From Carya illinoinensis (lineage: Eukaryota > Streptophyta > Magnoliopsida > Fagales > Juglandaceae): DNA of 64,000 nt. Under the pieces are notes generated by a model. It worked only from the letters and a program-made list of their open reading frames with translations. It was not told the origin of the DNA and searched no databases. Shown one piece after another: positions 1 through 11,460 of the stretch. The DNA lies in contig NC_056755.1 in NCBI RefSeq assembly GCF_018687715.1, forward strand, positions 18,179,501 through 18,243,500, written 5' to 3'. Numbering within the stretch: the stretch's first letter is position 1; every line of letters begins with the position of its first letter. The position numbers and the translations under genes were made by a program.

Positions 1-2856
1 ATTTTACCACTAACTTAAAAATTTCACATCTTAACTCAGAAAATACCAAAATTTACATTCCTCATATAAATTTTGCCATAAACTCAAATATCAACTTAGA
101 AAAAATTAAAACCAAGCACAACTATGAAAAACATCATAGGGCTAAAACTTCCAAAGGCCATATCTCTTATTTTTGTTGCAATTTCTTCTAATTTCAAAAC
201 TCATGATAAAATGAAAATTTTGCAATAAAGATCCTCCTATCCTAAATTTAAAAACAAACTTAAAATATCCAACAAAAATATACTACTCATCAACACAAAA
301 CTTTTTAGTAAAAAGATCCAAAAGTTTTAAATAAAAATACAAACCCTTGAATATCAAGGTTTGACCTATTTCAAAACATTTCCAAAAATTCCAAAAATCC
401 TAATCTTTCTTTTAACATATTCATAATGCATTCCTAAGAACTAAAATTGTTTGAATCAACACACAAAAGTTATCAAAAATTACAAAACATTACTTGAAGT
501 GCTCAACTCCACACTTAGTCCAAAAACAGAATTTGTTTCTTAACTTGCTTTGATCAAACATTCAATCTATGGCATACAATGATGAAATCTTTAAACTAAA
601 ACATTACATGGTTTAAAAATTTGTCTTAAAGATGATCCAAGTATTAAACTTAAAATCACATGACTAAAAATAAACCAAAACATGGATCTAATCAAAACAT
701 CAAACGTTTGGCCTAATCGAGTATTCTCTTGCATTAAAATTCATATATTTGAAACTAACACAAAAAATCTTCACAATAACATCCTAAGATATAAATAAGA
801 GACTTAGAATCATCAAATAAACTTATCAAGACCATTGGAGTAAGAATAGACCACAAAAGATCCAAATTTTCTTAAAACAGAAACTGTTTTTCCTCTTCTA
901 GTTTCTAACCTTTTAGATCTAAGAAAATCTTCCATAAAAATCTCAAATCAAGCAATTAATCTCCTAAAAAATTCATATAAACATGTTGACAGCACTCTAT
1001 AAAAATTTTGGACCAAGATTTGTCCTTAGCTTGGTTAAAACTCCAAAATACAATACACTCTATATTATCACCCAGATTGTCCTTTCTATGGTTAAAACAT
1101 TTTAATAATGACCAAATAACCACGAAATGAAACAAAAAAAATGCACCCAAGGAAACTAGGCTCAAGTCAAACAACTTTGATGAAGGAATCATTGTGGTAA
1201 CATATTTACAAGGGTTCCAAAAATGTCAAGCACAAATGCTTAGAAAACTACCCGAAAGAGATTATAAGTGTTCTCTCTAAGAATGGGAATGGAAAGTGGT
1301 GAAGTGAGTGAAAGGGTACCTTGCACCCCTATTAAGCTTCTGAAAGGTGAGATATGGGCTTGAGTGACATTTTAATGGGTGGTGATTATGTCAAAAAAGG
1401 TGAAAATATTGAGGGGGAGTGGTTGTTGCTGCTGCGATGTTGAAGGGAGGTGGTGAGGTGAATTTTTTTTCTCACATCAAGGGATTATTTGGGGCTACCA
1501 ATGATAGAAGTTGGTCTACCATGAGTGGGGAAAAACTTCCACAAGAAGTTTTGCTAATGTGGCCAAAGTTCGTGGGCCTTAAACAAGTGGGCTTCATTTG
1601 GGGGTTTAAAGAGGGTTAGGTTAGGGTTTGAGAAGCTATTAAATCCAAATCCAATTTTTCTTAACTCAATCAAATTTTCAAGGTTTAAAATGTTGGATAA
1701 TGATGTCATAACATGAATGTTGAAGTGATTTAATCAAGTGATTAAACACAATACTAGAAATCAGATCAAATAAGGTTTGGCGACTAATTTTAGGGTTTGG
1801 GGTAACCATTTAGGGTTTCAATTTCAACCAATTTTTTGAGATTTTAATTGAATTCCAACCATTTAGCGTTTTACTAGGGTTGAAACCCTCTTTAATTTGG
1901 CATAATTTTGGATGGTTAGATGGAATATGGTTTTACTTAAGTGGCATGATCTCGCACCTTTTGATTCCTTCACAATCCATATCATGGTTCCTTTTGGTGC
2001 CAAGTGTTCAATATTATTCACTAAGTGTGGTTAAGATCTTGTCAAGTATTTAAATAAAAGTCCTCTAAACTAATTTGGACATTCCATACTGTGATTTTGA
2101 AAACACTATACTTGGTGCTACTATTGAGGTTACTATTCACTTCAGAAAAGTGAAAAGTAAAATTTACACTGTAAAATCTAAAATATTCACACTAATCTAA
2201 CTGTGCAATTCGTTTATTGAAATTCAACGCCAAAAAGTCTCTAAAAAAGAAAAATGGGTTCTCGAACAAACGTTTTGTTTGAAAATTGAAAATAGGATTA
2301 TTGAGTCATAGAATCCTAAATAATCAATTGAGTCTAACGATGCAAACCATAATACATTCTAACATTTCTGACTGCCTCAAATAAATAAAATTTCACTTCT
2401 GGCACTATAGTAAGTGGTAATATTGACTATGTTGACAGACTAAAACTTACGTAGTTGGTTGATTTGTGAAAACTTATGGTGTTTTCTCAAGATTCCTAAA
2501 ACTTATAAAAATTCCATTATTAAATTTCTAACAGACTGTTATTGCCTAAGGTTGGGTCTCAATAAAGCCATTTGGCCTTTTTGTTTTCTTCATTTATTTA
2601 TTTTTTATACCCTAAATTTTTTTAGACCCTTACACATTTGAAAAAAAAAATACATCATTCAAGACACTTCCTTACTTAATAGTATAAAAAAAATTATATA
2701 TATATATGGACCCATTTGTCAAGACCAGCAGCATGTTCCTTAATAAATACCAAATGTAATCTTTGTCAATTTTCAAGTATAAGTTAAGATGCGATTTGAA
2801 TTTTCCTCGTACTATTACACTAGTTCCATAAAAGTTATATGTAAAGTTGTAACCCT
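1..2856. other. AT-rich intergenic DNA, no gene recognised
   Basis: No reading frame longer than about 80 codons and no recognisable protein similarity on either strand. The stretch is AT-rich with scattered homopolymer runs. The part around 1300-1900 is richer in G on the plus strand and could be old retroelement sequence, but I see no paired LTRs or coding remnant to support that. Confidence 0.5.
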
Positions 2857-2896
2857 CACTACAAAAAAATGGAGATTTAGTGACGCTATAGAATTG

Positions 2897-2918
2897 GTGA
2901 CAGTTTCGAAACTGTCAC
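2897..2918. repeat. Perfect 22-bp palindrome in the CACTA left end
   Basis: GTGACAGTTTC followed directly by GAAACTGTCAC, with no spacer. Related GTGACGG/CCGTCAC stretches occur near the right end (5362-5590), so this looks like part of the terminal repeat structure and could form a hairpin. Confidence 0.8.
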
Positions 2919-2939
2919 AAAAAATCACAGTTTTAAATT

Positions 2940-3115
2940 TAGATGAGAATTTGTCTAACGCTCGAATGTAGGCAAATTTATGTTTGAACGTTACATGGAC
3001 GTTCGAACATTAAAGATTTTTATGTGCGAACGTAATATTTTTTTGCGCCAACGTTCGAACGTTAATCAGTGACGTTCGAATGTTAATGGGTGAAGTTCGA
3101 ACGTTGGATACAATA
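2940..3115. repeat. CACTA left subterminal repeats (TTCGAACGTT family)
   Basis: Several copies of a GTTCGAACGTT-like motif in both orientations, including a self-complementary AACGTTCGAACGTT. Similar clusters recur at 3535-3660 and 5055-5360, so the motif is concentrated toward the ends of the element. Established knowledge: CACTA transposases bind such subterminal motifs. Many copies are altered at the CpG (TTTGAAC, TTCAAAC), as expected from deamination of methylated cytosine. Confidence 0.75.
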
Positions 3116-3239
3116 TTTGGTAAATATGACTATAATTTAAATTTTATGTACTTTTTAAATAAAATAATGCATCCTTTGTAAATAATTATTACAAATGTAA
3201 AGAGATTAAAATTTGAAACATAATGATTTAATATTAAAA

Positions 3240-3520
3240 TTGTATAAGCTAACTATAGTATATTATATACTATATATATAATATATAATACAATATATTA
3301 TATACTAGTTAAGTATATAATATATAGTATATATATAATCTAGTATATATTATACAATAATATATATAGTATATATATACTCATTATGTATTATATATAT
3401 AGTCATTACATATAATATATTATATAGTTAATATGTTAATATTATATAGTTAATATTATATATAGTTAATATACTATATATATTATTATATATAGTATAT
3501 TATATATTATTTATAATAAT
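3240..3520. repeat. TA-rich low-complexity tract inside the CACTA element
   Basis: Almost uninterrupted TATATA/ATATAT sequence with overlapping imperfect palindromes. No coding potential. Tracts like this commonly expand by slippage and are difficult to assemble. Confidence 0.8.
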
Positions 3521-3534
3521 AAAGTATATTTCTT

Positions 3535-3660
3535 TCACATTCGAACGTTACTTTTTTCACATTTGAACATATATGCAGATATGTTCGAACGTTAAAATTT
3601 AACATTCAAGCATTACTTTTTAAATGTTCGAACATTATTTTTTAAACGTTTGAACGTTAT
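3535..3660. repeat. Second cluster of TTCGAACGTT-type repeats in the CACTA element
   Basis: Five to six copies of ATTCGAACGTTA, ATGTTCGAACGTTA and decayed variants in a short stretch, separated from the left cluster by the TA-rich tract. Same motif family as at 2940-3115 and 5055-5360. Confidence 0.7.
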
Positions 3661-4704
3661 ATTAAATTAGAGTATTTTTAATGAATAAATGCACGAGAGG
3701 AAGCATAATCATTTCTTCAGCTTCTCCCGTGTGTGAAAGAGAGAGTGAGGGTGAAAGAGGGTTGTGGGTTAGAGTGAGAGAGGGTTAGAGAGAGTAGAGT
3801 GAGAGAGGGTTAATATTTTTGCTCTCTCCATTGATATTGGTATGGAAAAGCTCTTTCTTCCTTTAAATGTTTTGCAATTTTATGATATTTATTTTGTGTT
3901 ATATATATATATATATATCTTTAACTAGCTAGTGTTGTGATTTTTTTGAAAGATTGGTTGTTGCGACTTGTTCAAAACTTGTGATTTGTAAGAGGATATT
4001 GTGAGTGGTAGGTATATTTCTAAACTTTATTAATATGTTCATATACTTTGTTGTGGATAATGATGAATATTTTGATGTGTATAATGTGAGTTGATTGTGG
4101 ATTTTGAAGGATTAGATATGGGTATAATATTGTGAGTTGAGTAGTGAATTTTGATTGTATATATTGTGAATATATTGTGAATTGGATATTATTGATGAAT
4201 TAGAAGGAATTGAATTGTTTATGTTGATAAATTAGAAGCAAATCTTTGTGATATGGATTATGTAATATGATGAATTAAAATGAAAATTTGTGTTGTGTGT
4301 ATGCTATTCTTAAAATGAAAATATAAATATTGGTGTATACTTATTGATTAAAATGAATATTTTTTACAATTGTGTATGTGAATTTGAAGCATATGTTGTG
4401 ATTATTTTTTTTTTTTTACCATGTTTTGGTTTTTGTTAATTAGTTATTATTTTGCATATGTATATGTGTATTACAATATTTATTAAAATTGTTGGGAATA
4501 TGTGAAATATTGTGAATTTAGTTATGAATATGTTTATATATTGTGGAAATATATGATATCATTTGGAATAAATTTGTAAACATTTATTGAATATGTTGGG
4601 AATAATTTATTAAATTATGCAACATATCATTAATTTAATTTTTATTTTTATTTCTTTTAAAACGTTACTTATTTTGCAACAATTTTTTTTTATCAAATGA
4701 ATAT

Positions 4705-4873
4705 ATGAGGTCAAGATAGCAAGAGTTGGAGTCTGTCTTGGAGCAACAGTCTGATTTAGAGATGCGTTTCCAGGAGCAATAGAGAGACCAGGAGGAAAAA
4801 ATGTACAGTGAAGTCTAAGAACAAGTGCAGAGGGAGATGAGAGTCCAGATAGGGCGTGTTATGTCACTACAGT
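4705..4873 (+). pseudogene. Decayed coiled-coil ORF fragment inside the CACTA element
   Basis: Reading from the ATG at 4705 gives a Gln/Glu/Arg-rich, coiled-coil-like peptide of about 55 residues (segments such as QELESVLEQQSDLEMRFQEQ) interrupted by in-frame stops TAG, TAG and TAA before a final TAG near 4873. Two of the stops sit where a CAA or CAG glutamine codon would fit the composition, consistent with C-to-T decay. The position inside a CACTA element suggests the remnant of a transposon-encoded or transposon-adjacent protein (plant transposase proteins of this group often end in coiled coils). This is inference: the fragment is too short for a firm family call. Confidence 0.45.
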
Positions 4874-5054
4874 AGAATCACGGTGGGCAAGGAAAGAAAA
4901 AGAAATGAAATCAATTCAATTTTTTCATTATGTAGAACTTTTAATATCTAATTTTGCAACTATATAAAATATTGTTAGTTGTTAATTTGATTGTGTAATA
5001 TGATGATATAATTTATATATTTTTTTAATTTTATGAAAATATTATTTTTGATCT

Positions 5055-5360
5055 ATACGTTTGAATGTATATAACAAACGTTCGACCGTTGGTTCACGTC
5101 AGAACTAATGTTCAAATGTAATTACACAAAATTATGAAATAACGTTCGAATGTACGACCCAACGTTCGAACATATTCACTATCAAAACGAACACAACGTT
5201 CGAATATTTAAACGATTTATATTCAAACGTTTTGTTTGACGTTCCAATGTAAATATGATACATTCGAACTATAACCAACAAACGTCAACTTTTCTCATTC
5301 AAATGTCAATCGGTCAGGTTAACGTTCGAATGTTTTGTTGGACGTTCGGACGTTACATTT
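5055..5360. repeat. CACTA right subterminal repeats (TTCGAACGTT family)
   Basis: About a dozen variants of AACGTTCGAATGT in both orientations, the counterpart of the left-end clusters. They are followed by GTGACGGTT/AACCGTCAC-type repeats up to the terminus at 5609. Confidence 0.75.
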
Positions 5361-5612
5361 TGTGACAGATTTTAACCGTCACAAAAAATCCCATGTTCGA
5401 ATGTGACATCAAACGGAAGACCTCCAACACTCACTAAAAATATTTTTTGTGACGGTTGAATAGTAAACTGTTACCAATTGTTTTCTATAGCGCACATTAG
5501 GTGACGATAGTCATGACGGTTTTGAACCTTCACCAAATGTCTCTAGTGACATTTTGGTAATTTTTTGTGACGTTTTACTCTGTCACAAAAGACCAATTGT
5601 ATTATAGTGCCT

Positions 5613-6276
5613 AAATATATATGCATCCCGAAAAAGTCTTTTTTATATAATATATTATTGTCTTTCTCTTATATATAAATCAAATCCTACAATGTCAGTA
5701 GTGTGGAGTGTGCCCACCAGACCAGCTTGCAAATATAACTTTGTTGTTAGTATTAATACTATCGAATTAGTTTATTTTTGCAAACAAAACAAACTATATA
5801 TAAAAATACAGTTGAGATTTGCAAAAAATAACCACATTAACGAAGGAACAAGGAAGTGTCTACGTAAATTTAGAAATATTGAAGCAAATTGAAGCTGTTA
5901 GCAACAATGTCAAATTAGACATGAGACAATAGAGCAAGACATGGTAGAAAATTAGAAAACCAGTACTTTGGGGGCCTCAAAACCCGGTTAGACAAAACAT
6001 CTAGAGCCAGTATTTTCTGTCCACATAAATGTAACAACATGCCCTCAACCAACGGAAATCATTCACTCCAAACAAAACAATTCCCCTCTTGCTTTCCAAC
6101 CAGCAACATCGATCCCTCCAAATTTCATTGCAGAAGAAGAAAGCAAGACCTAATATCTTTCTTCTTCTCGTCCTCCCATGGCCTGTGACCACCAAATTAA
6201 GGATCTAACAATTCAGTTCTCAAGCATTGATCAGTACTTATTCTCTTCATCATAATCACCATTCATCATTGCCATC
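5613..6276 (+). promoter_or_regulatory. Upstream region of the NHL gene
   Basis: The 660-bp interval between the CACTA element and the NHL start codon has no credible coding sequence. A TATA-like stretch CTTATATATAAATC lies near 5668-5681 and could serve as a core promoter with a long leader, but nearer start sites cannot be excluded. The CACTA right end lies within about 670 bp of the start codon, so the element is part of the gene's promoter neighbourhood. Confidence 0.35.
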
Positions 6277-6990
6277 ATGGAGTCCCACGATCTTCGATAT
6301 CCACCACCAAAATATGTCATGCTCTCGGCCAACCAAGGCAACCTACGGCCACCTCCTTATCGGCGTAATGTTCCCCGGTATGAGTCGAAAGCCTCAAGAG
6401 GAAGCTGTTGCTTTAGGTGCATATGTTGCTGCTATTTCTGCCTCATCTTTTTCACCATCCTCTTCTTTGCCCTTACTTTCTTTCTCTACACCATGTACAA
6501 GCCAAAAGTTCCATCCTATGCAGTTGAAGACTTCAATGTCCACGCTTTCAACTTCCAATCTGATATGAGCCTCTTCACAGAATTTGTGGTGACCATAAAG
6601 GCTGACAACCCTAATGAAAACATAGGCTTTGTGTATGGAAAAAATAGCCTCATTCTCGTATCCTACTCAGACTCAGATCTTTGTTCTGGGAAACTTCCAG
6701 CTTTCTATCAACCAAAAAAGAATGTAACAGAGATGAGCATTTCTTTGCAAGGGACCAGTCCATTTGGCTCAGGGCTGCAGGAAGCCCTTATGGAAAACCG
6801 GCATACGGGGAGGATACCTTTACTTGTTAGGGTAAAGGCACCTGTTAGTATTGTGCTCGGAAAGTTTCCATTGAGAACGGTTGATGTCTACGTAAATTGC
6901 TCTTTAGTCATTGATAACTTGTCCCCGAATAAGAAAGTCAGGATTTTATCAGCCCAGTACACATATGATGTGGGGTTCAATTTTTATTGA
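6277..6990 (+). CDS. NDR1/HIN1-like (NHL) protein, LEA_2 family
   Basis: Intronless 237-residue protein of the NDR1/HIN1-like / late-embryogenesis-abundant LEA_2 family: membrane-anchored plant proteins, several involved in pathogen or abiotic stress responses. Visible layout: a short Pro/Arg-rich cytosolic N-terminus (residues 1-42), a Cys-rich membrane anchor with a single hydrophobic helix (about 44-73), then the extracytosolic LEA_2 beta-sandwich (about 95-215). The family motif appears as NPNENIGFVY (111-120). Possible N-glycosylation sites are N149 (NVT) and N207 (NCS). Length fits NHL6-like members (about 220-260 aa). The chosen ATG gives the canonical Pro-rich N-terminus; an overlapping frame beginning at 6227 is not similar to anything known. 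No frameshift or stop, so the gene looks intact. The exact orthologue and the stress it responds to cannot be read from the sequence. Confidence 0.93.
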   Translation: MESHDLRYPPPKYVMLSANQGNLRPPPYRRNVPRYESKASRGSCCFRCICCCYFCLIFFTILFFALTFFLYTMYKPKVPSYAVEDFNVHAFNFQSDMSLFTEFVVTIKADNPNENIGFVYGKNSLILVSYSDSDLCSGKLPAFYQPKKNVTEMSISLQGTSPFGSGLQEALMENRHTGRIPLLVRVKAPVSIVLGKFPLRTVDVYVNCSLVIDNLSPNKKVRILSAQYTYDVGFNFY

Positions 6991-7722
6991 ATTTTTTTAC
7001 CTCAATTCCTCAAAGTTTTTCAATAATACAGATGCAGACCTAGCTAGAGGAAATTAAAATGGGAGCATTATTGGGCGGTATTGGCCGCAGCTTCTTTTCT
7101 TGGGGTTTAAACTTTGAAGTAGTTCTTTCTAGCTACATGTGTTCTTCATAGAATCATGTTCTATATATAGTTGCATATCAAGGAAATATATATGTGATAA
7201 ATAGAGGTATTTGCAGGTCTGGCTTTTGTGTAATGTTATGGGATCTAATTGGGAATTGGAAAGATCATGTCCCAAACTGGCAAGGAAAATCTGGTTTGTG
7301 GACATGCCTTGAATGCCATAGAGATATTCAATTTCAGCACTGCAAAAAAGGAAAAGGTCGTTGCCCTCGTTTAGTTGCTTACCCTTTACATGCACATGTA
7401 ACTCACAATTGCTCAATTCATCTTGGATACTTATTTTTAATTCCTTTTTAGTGTGCATGGTAATTATATATTCATTTTCATTCCTCAATGATTAATTTGG
7501 TTTTGAAGAATGGTTGATAATTTGTAGTTCACCTGGCCGTATGTCCTCCTTTTGAAGTAACAAAGGAGAGGGTGAGGTCGATTGTGGATTTTAACCCCAC
7601 ACAGAAGTAATTATCTCTTAGTAGGGAAAGAAAAAATAATAATAAAAATAAATAAAAAATAAAATAAAAATTGTAGATCTAATTAAAGCTGTGCAGATGA
7701 CCCAAAAACTAGTAGAACCGTG
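6991..7722. other. NHL 3' flank, no further gene
   Basis: The sequence after the NHL stop is AT-rich with AATAAT/CAATAA-type polyadenylation-like signals within about 50 bp. Short overlapping open frames on both strands at 7130-7490 have no recognisable similarity. An A/T-rich run near 7630-7670 ends the segment. Confidence 0.5.
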
Positions 7723-7962
7723 ATTAAAATGACCTAACCCGAGCTGGCTTTTACTGGGTTGGTACGTGATCGGGTCACCCATTTATCTTGCCCATTTAAT
7801 GTCCACTAGTAGCGAGAGAGTTCGAGTTCCCATTTTTTACCCAAATAACCGATAGACCCAATTAAAATGACCTAACCCGACCCGGCTTTTATTGGGTTGT
7901 TACCTAATTAGGTCACCCATTTAATGTCTACTAGTAGCAAGAGAGTTCAAGTTCCCTTTTTT
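7723..7962. repeat. Tandem duplication with 138-bp period
   Basis: The segment beginning ATTAAAATGACCTAACCCG at 7723 recurs at 7861, and both copies carry GGTCACCCATTTA and ACTAGTAGC(G/A)AGAGAGTTC. The second copy lacks about 15 bp. Non-coding. A CT microsatellite follows immediately. Confidence 0.8.
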
Positions 7963-7965
<3 letters not shown>

Positions 7966-8045
<80 letters not shown>

Positions 8046-8046
8046 C
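7966..8046. repeat. (CT)n microsatellite
   Basis: Roughly 80 bp of nearly perfect CT dinucleotide repeat with one CC interruption. Long arginine/glutamate alternating open frames on the opposite strand are artefacts of this repeat. Confidence 0.95.
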
Positions 8047-8799
8047 CCTAAGAAATTTCCTTTTTTTTTCTTGTCGGTAAAGTAAGAAGAAGATGGCTGA
8101 AATGATGCTATCCGAATGACTCTCACCACAGTGACGCCATCGCCAACTGCATCTAGTTCATAAAGAAGACGGCTTCTACAAACGAGGAGAAGCACGACTC
8201 TTATGCAAAGCATCACTTTTCATTTTGTGTTTTTTGGGGTCTTTTCTTGAGATTGAGGATCTAAGATTGATACTGTCATCAAATCTAAGATATAGATGAT
8301 AAAAATATTTTATAAATCAATGTACAGAAAGTAGACTTTTTTTTTTTTTTTGTCAAGGTCAAGTCATAGGAGTTCGACCTGATTTTATTTTGTTTAAATC
8401 GGGTTAGTTAGGTTTGGCACCTTAAATGAGGGCTCTCCGTTCAGGTGCAAACCCGGTTGTGCCATGCCTGGTTGCAGGCCTAGATCTAATAATAAAAAAG
8501 AACACGTACATGTAGCTGTTCCAGAGATACCACATCTTTAAATATTAGCATCTGTTTAATGTGTAGGAGAATTCAATAAAGATGGAAACAAAAAGAGGTG
8601 CAAAAATCAAGTACTTGTAGGATCATGCTACTAGAATAATCAAGTACTTGTAGGAGGACTCTAGGCTCTTACCCTAGCAAATAGGGCAAATGCCATTGTT
8701 ATGTACTCTAGCTCGTGGTAGAAGAACTCTATGCTAAGATTATATATATATACACACACTAGCATTGGAGAAATGTGCGTGGCATTTTTTAACAATCAA
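8047..8799. other. Non-coding spacer between CT repeat and Helitron remnant
   Basis: No recognisable coding sequence. Contains a poly-T run (8338-8351) and a short direct repeat of AATCAAGTACTTGTAGGA near 8605-8660. The 3' end of the Helitron should lie somewhere in or near this interval, but I could not pick out a convincing CTRR terminus with a hairpin. Confidence 0.4.
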
Positions 8800-9510
8800 T
8801 TCATCGTTGATCTCTCTAAATTCAAATTAGTCCTCATTAAAAGAAATATCACCATCTAGAAGATGAAACATGTTGATGTCTTTCCCATCAATTCAAATGT
8901 AGAAGAAATACTTTGCAAAACTTGTGTTCTAATATCTGTTGAAACGTTTTTTATTGCTTTAAAATCAACTTACATATCTTGCTCAAAATGGCCTGAGAGT
9001 TCTCTTGGATTTGCAGGATTACAATAAATCAACTAAGATTGTTGCAAATAGCCACCTCAAACTATATGGCATTTGGTATAAAGATGTCTCATGAAAACAA
9101 TCTTCTAAATTACTATCTCTATCTAACAAACCATGCATGGTAGCTGCCTCACGAAATGTCGAAGCTATGGCACCATCAATTGTTTTGAGTTGATCAAATG
9201 ATAAAGTATCTCTTATGTAATTTGATAATATCCGCATATAATACTTTTCACCTTCATATGGACTTACTGTAACAATTTGGCCTATAATATTTTTTTTGTC
9301 CAATGAGTCACATTTTATATTGTTGGCTCCAAACAAAAGTTTTGAGAAATTCTTTATACAATAGGCATTGGGCACTCTCATTTACTCGATTTGCTGAGAA
9401 AAATTCCGTTTACATTAATTTTGCATAAAAATCAGAGTTCAGAACATTATTTAAGTTTTCATATGCACGAAAACCCACCAAATGTTGATCTTCAAGATGC
9501 AAGTATAAGT
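8800..9510 (-). pseudogene. Helitron helicase-region fragment
   Basis: The longest open piece (9381-9019, 120 codons) contains IVTVSPYEGEKYYMRIL, TFREAATMHGLL and YQMPYSLRWLFATIL, characteristic of the segment joining Rep to the PIF1-like DNA helicase in plant Helitrons. Upstream in another frame are the NRVNESAQCLLYKEF piece and, near 9510-9450, a YLHLEDQHLVGF piece; downstream (8990-8800) a GKDINMFHLLDGDISF piece with one internal stop. The helicase Walker A motif itself is not present, so the protein is truncated as well as frameshifted. In an active Helitron this enzyme would unwind DNA during rolling-circle transposition. Confidence 0.85.
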
Positions 9511-9539
9511 TATAGACTAATAGATACATTTTATTAAGA

Positions 9540-10330
9540 CTAAAATCATATATCCTCTACATGGTTTCGAGTGAAGCAATCCATCGAACTTATTGGAATT
9601 GTTGGATTTCATCGATCTCTTGAGTGCATTGTTTAAAAACCAAATTAAAAGTAACACAATCATGGCCTTTGTCGATATATTTATAACTGTACTTGACCGC
9701 TTTGTTTGCAAAGCAAATCTCTACACTAATATGAATATGAATTGTTGCAGTCAAATATGGATTATGTGAAACAACCTAATGGTTATCCAAGTTTTGACCT
9801 CTAACCTTGGCACTAATTTCATTATCAGAGCGCCTATATTGTGGAAAATAATAATTTATGATAGTTGTGTTAGATGTGAAGTGTTTTGGATAATGGTTTT
9901 TGCAAATATCATTTTTTTATACACATTGGTTGGATTCAGCATTCCACATGGACCATACATCATATGTTTGACAACAGTCTTATATAGATGCAAGTTTTTA
10001 TTTTTATCATGTATTTCTGTTGATAAAATGTCTTCAAAAGATTCATGAGCATAGATTCCAATCTCTCGGTAATATAATCAAGAAATGAGCGCATTGAATT
10101 CCTCTTTTTTGGTGGTCAATTACATAAACATATACTAAAACTTTTTCATAGATTTGTAAAATCAATAATTCTTCTTTTAGTTCTTCTAATTTTTCTTTAA
10201 AAATTCACACAATTAAATCAGGACGATTTTGTGCCTCTTGCTATGGCCTTAATTCATTCAAGATTTTTTTCCAATTTGGATTACATGTCATTTTAGGAAG
10301 ATATAAGGTTTTCCACAACGTTGAACTAAA
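9540..10330 (-). pseudogene. Helitron Rep (HUH nuclease) region, inactivated
   Basis: Ordered Rep landmarks on the minus strand: MTCNPNW at 10291-10271, an HQKRGIQCAHF piece at about 10118-10086 where the two-histidine HUH motif belongs, VVKHMMYGPCGMLNP at about 9980-9930, and YKYIDKGHDCVTF at about 9690-9650. In intact Reps the first of these histidine positions reads HAHI or similar; here it is CAH, so the metal-binding HUH motif has lost a histidine. Frame changes between the landmarks confirm a pseudogene. The Rep nuclease nicks and ligates DNA at Helitron ends. Confidence 0.85.
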
Positions 10331-10999
10331 GTCATTGCTTCCATATTTTTTTTCTCATGTCTATTAGATTCTCAATACAAGATGAAGGCAAAACAATGCA
10401 CTTGCCAATTTTGGAACAGCTAGTTTTCCCAATCAAAATATTGTCGACAATACTTTGCTACAACTCAAGATTGAATTTGTTGTTACTTATTACAAAAATA
10501 ATCTAATCTTGATATTTCAATCTTAACATACATATCAATCACGAATTATTGCAACAAATGACCAAAGAACAGCAAAATAAAGTTTACATTTTTTCTAATT
10601 TATAACTTGTAATAGTAATATTCAAGACATGAAACAATTGGTTCTTTCCCTTTTTTTTATTCAACACTATAAAAAAATGAATGGCAGAAGATTAGATAGT
10701 TGTAGATTTAAGGCTTGAACATTAAAAGTTAGAATGGAAAAATTATTCTCACCTTGTTGTTCCCTTCTAAATAACTTATCTGCCGAGATTAATTGTAAGG
10801 GATCAATTGATGTTGTTGTTTCAATATGTAATAATGTTGTTTCTTTCTTTACCCTTTATATGCCCTAATGCTAACTAGCATACCTAAAGGAAATAATAAT
10901 ATATTGATGCCTACATGATTAAACACCACAATGCCCCACCTATCAAGCACTCGAATCTTCATTTTCAATCCAAATTTCTTCTACCTATGATGTTGTAAG

Positions 11000-11460
11000 A
11001 GCATTAAAAACATATCGATCCAAACCAAGATCTGATCTAATATAGATCTCATAGTTTTTCAAATTTGGTAGATCACCATAGGTCTAGAAGAATGCAAAAA
11101 ATGGATTAACATGAAAGATAACCATGAGTTGAGCAATAATCGACGAATCCAATATTCCTGAGTTAGAAACACAATTCTCTAATTTGTATTTAGTATTATA
11201 AAAATACAATTGCAAATAAGAAGACATCCATCTAAATGAACCAAATCATTAATATAATGATAGATTTGTCCCTGAGTTTGAAATGTGTAAATTCCTTTGT
11301 TTCTTCTGCCCAAATCTTTATCAAATTTAACTTCAAATGATATAAAAGCAAATTTGCTATTATATGTGGGCACATAGGTCACAAATTTGGTAGTTTCAAT
11401 TGTGTTGAAAGTAAACAGATAGTAAAGTTGATCAGGAATATCATTTGTAATTAAAGAAAT
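11000..11460 (-). pseudogene. Helitron N-terminal region fragment
   Basis: An open stretch at 11382-11179 contains FDKDLGRRNKGIYTFQTQGQIYHYINDLV, matching the conserved YTFRxxGQxYHxIxxLxP segment upstream of the Rep domain in plant Helitrons (quoted here in parts: GIYTFQTQGQIYHYI, NDLV). Further downstream on the same strand a LPNLKNYEIYIRSDLGLDR piece (about 11075-11015) continues the collinear homology in a different frame. Decayed and not translatable as one protein. Confidence 0.8.

Larger units (their letters stand above)
2857..5609. mobile_element. Non-autonomous CACTA (En/Spm-type) DNA transposon
   Basis: The left end reads CACTACAAAAAAATGG and the right end, on the opposite strand, reads CACTATAATACAATTGG, so both termini carry the CACTA signature. 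The element is flanked by a perfect 3-bp duplication CCT (2854-2856 and 5610-5612), the length made by CACTA transposases. Subterminal regions hold many copies of a palindromic motif around AACGTTCGAACGTT, as expected for transposase-binding subterminal repeats. No intact transposase is present; only a short coiled-coil-like remnant lies near 4705-4873. The centre is very AT-rich. Strand cannot be assigned with confidence. At 2753 bp it is a deletion derivative compared with autonomous CACTA elements, which are usually much longer. Confidence 0.88.

Noticed and set aside
6227..6568. 113-codon frame overlapping the NHL gene in another frame
   Set aside because: It overlaps the NHL gene in a different frame; only the NHL frame shows domain similarity.
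7947..8216. Arg/Glu alternating frame on the minus strand
   Set aside because: Translation of the (CT)n microsatellite.
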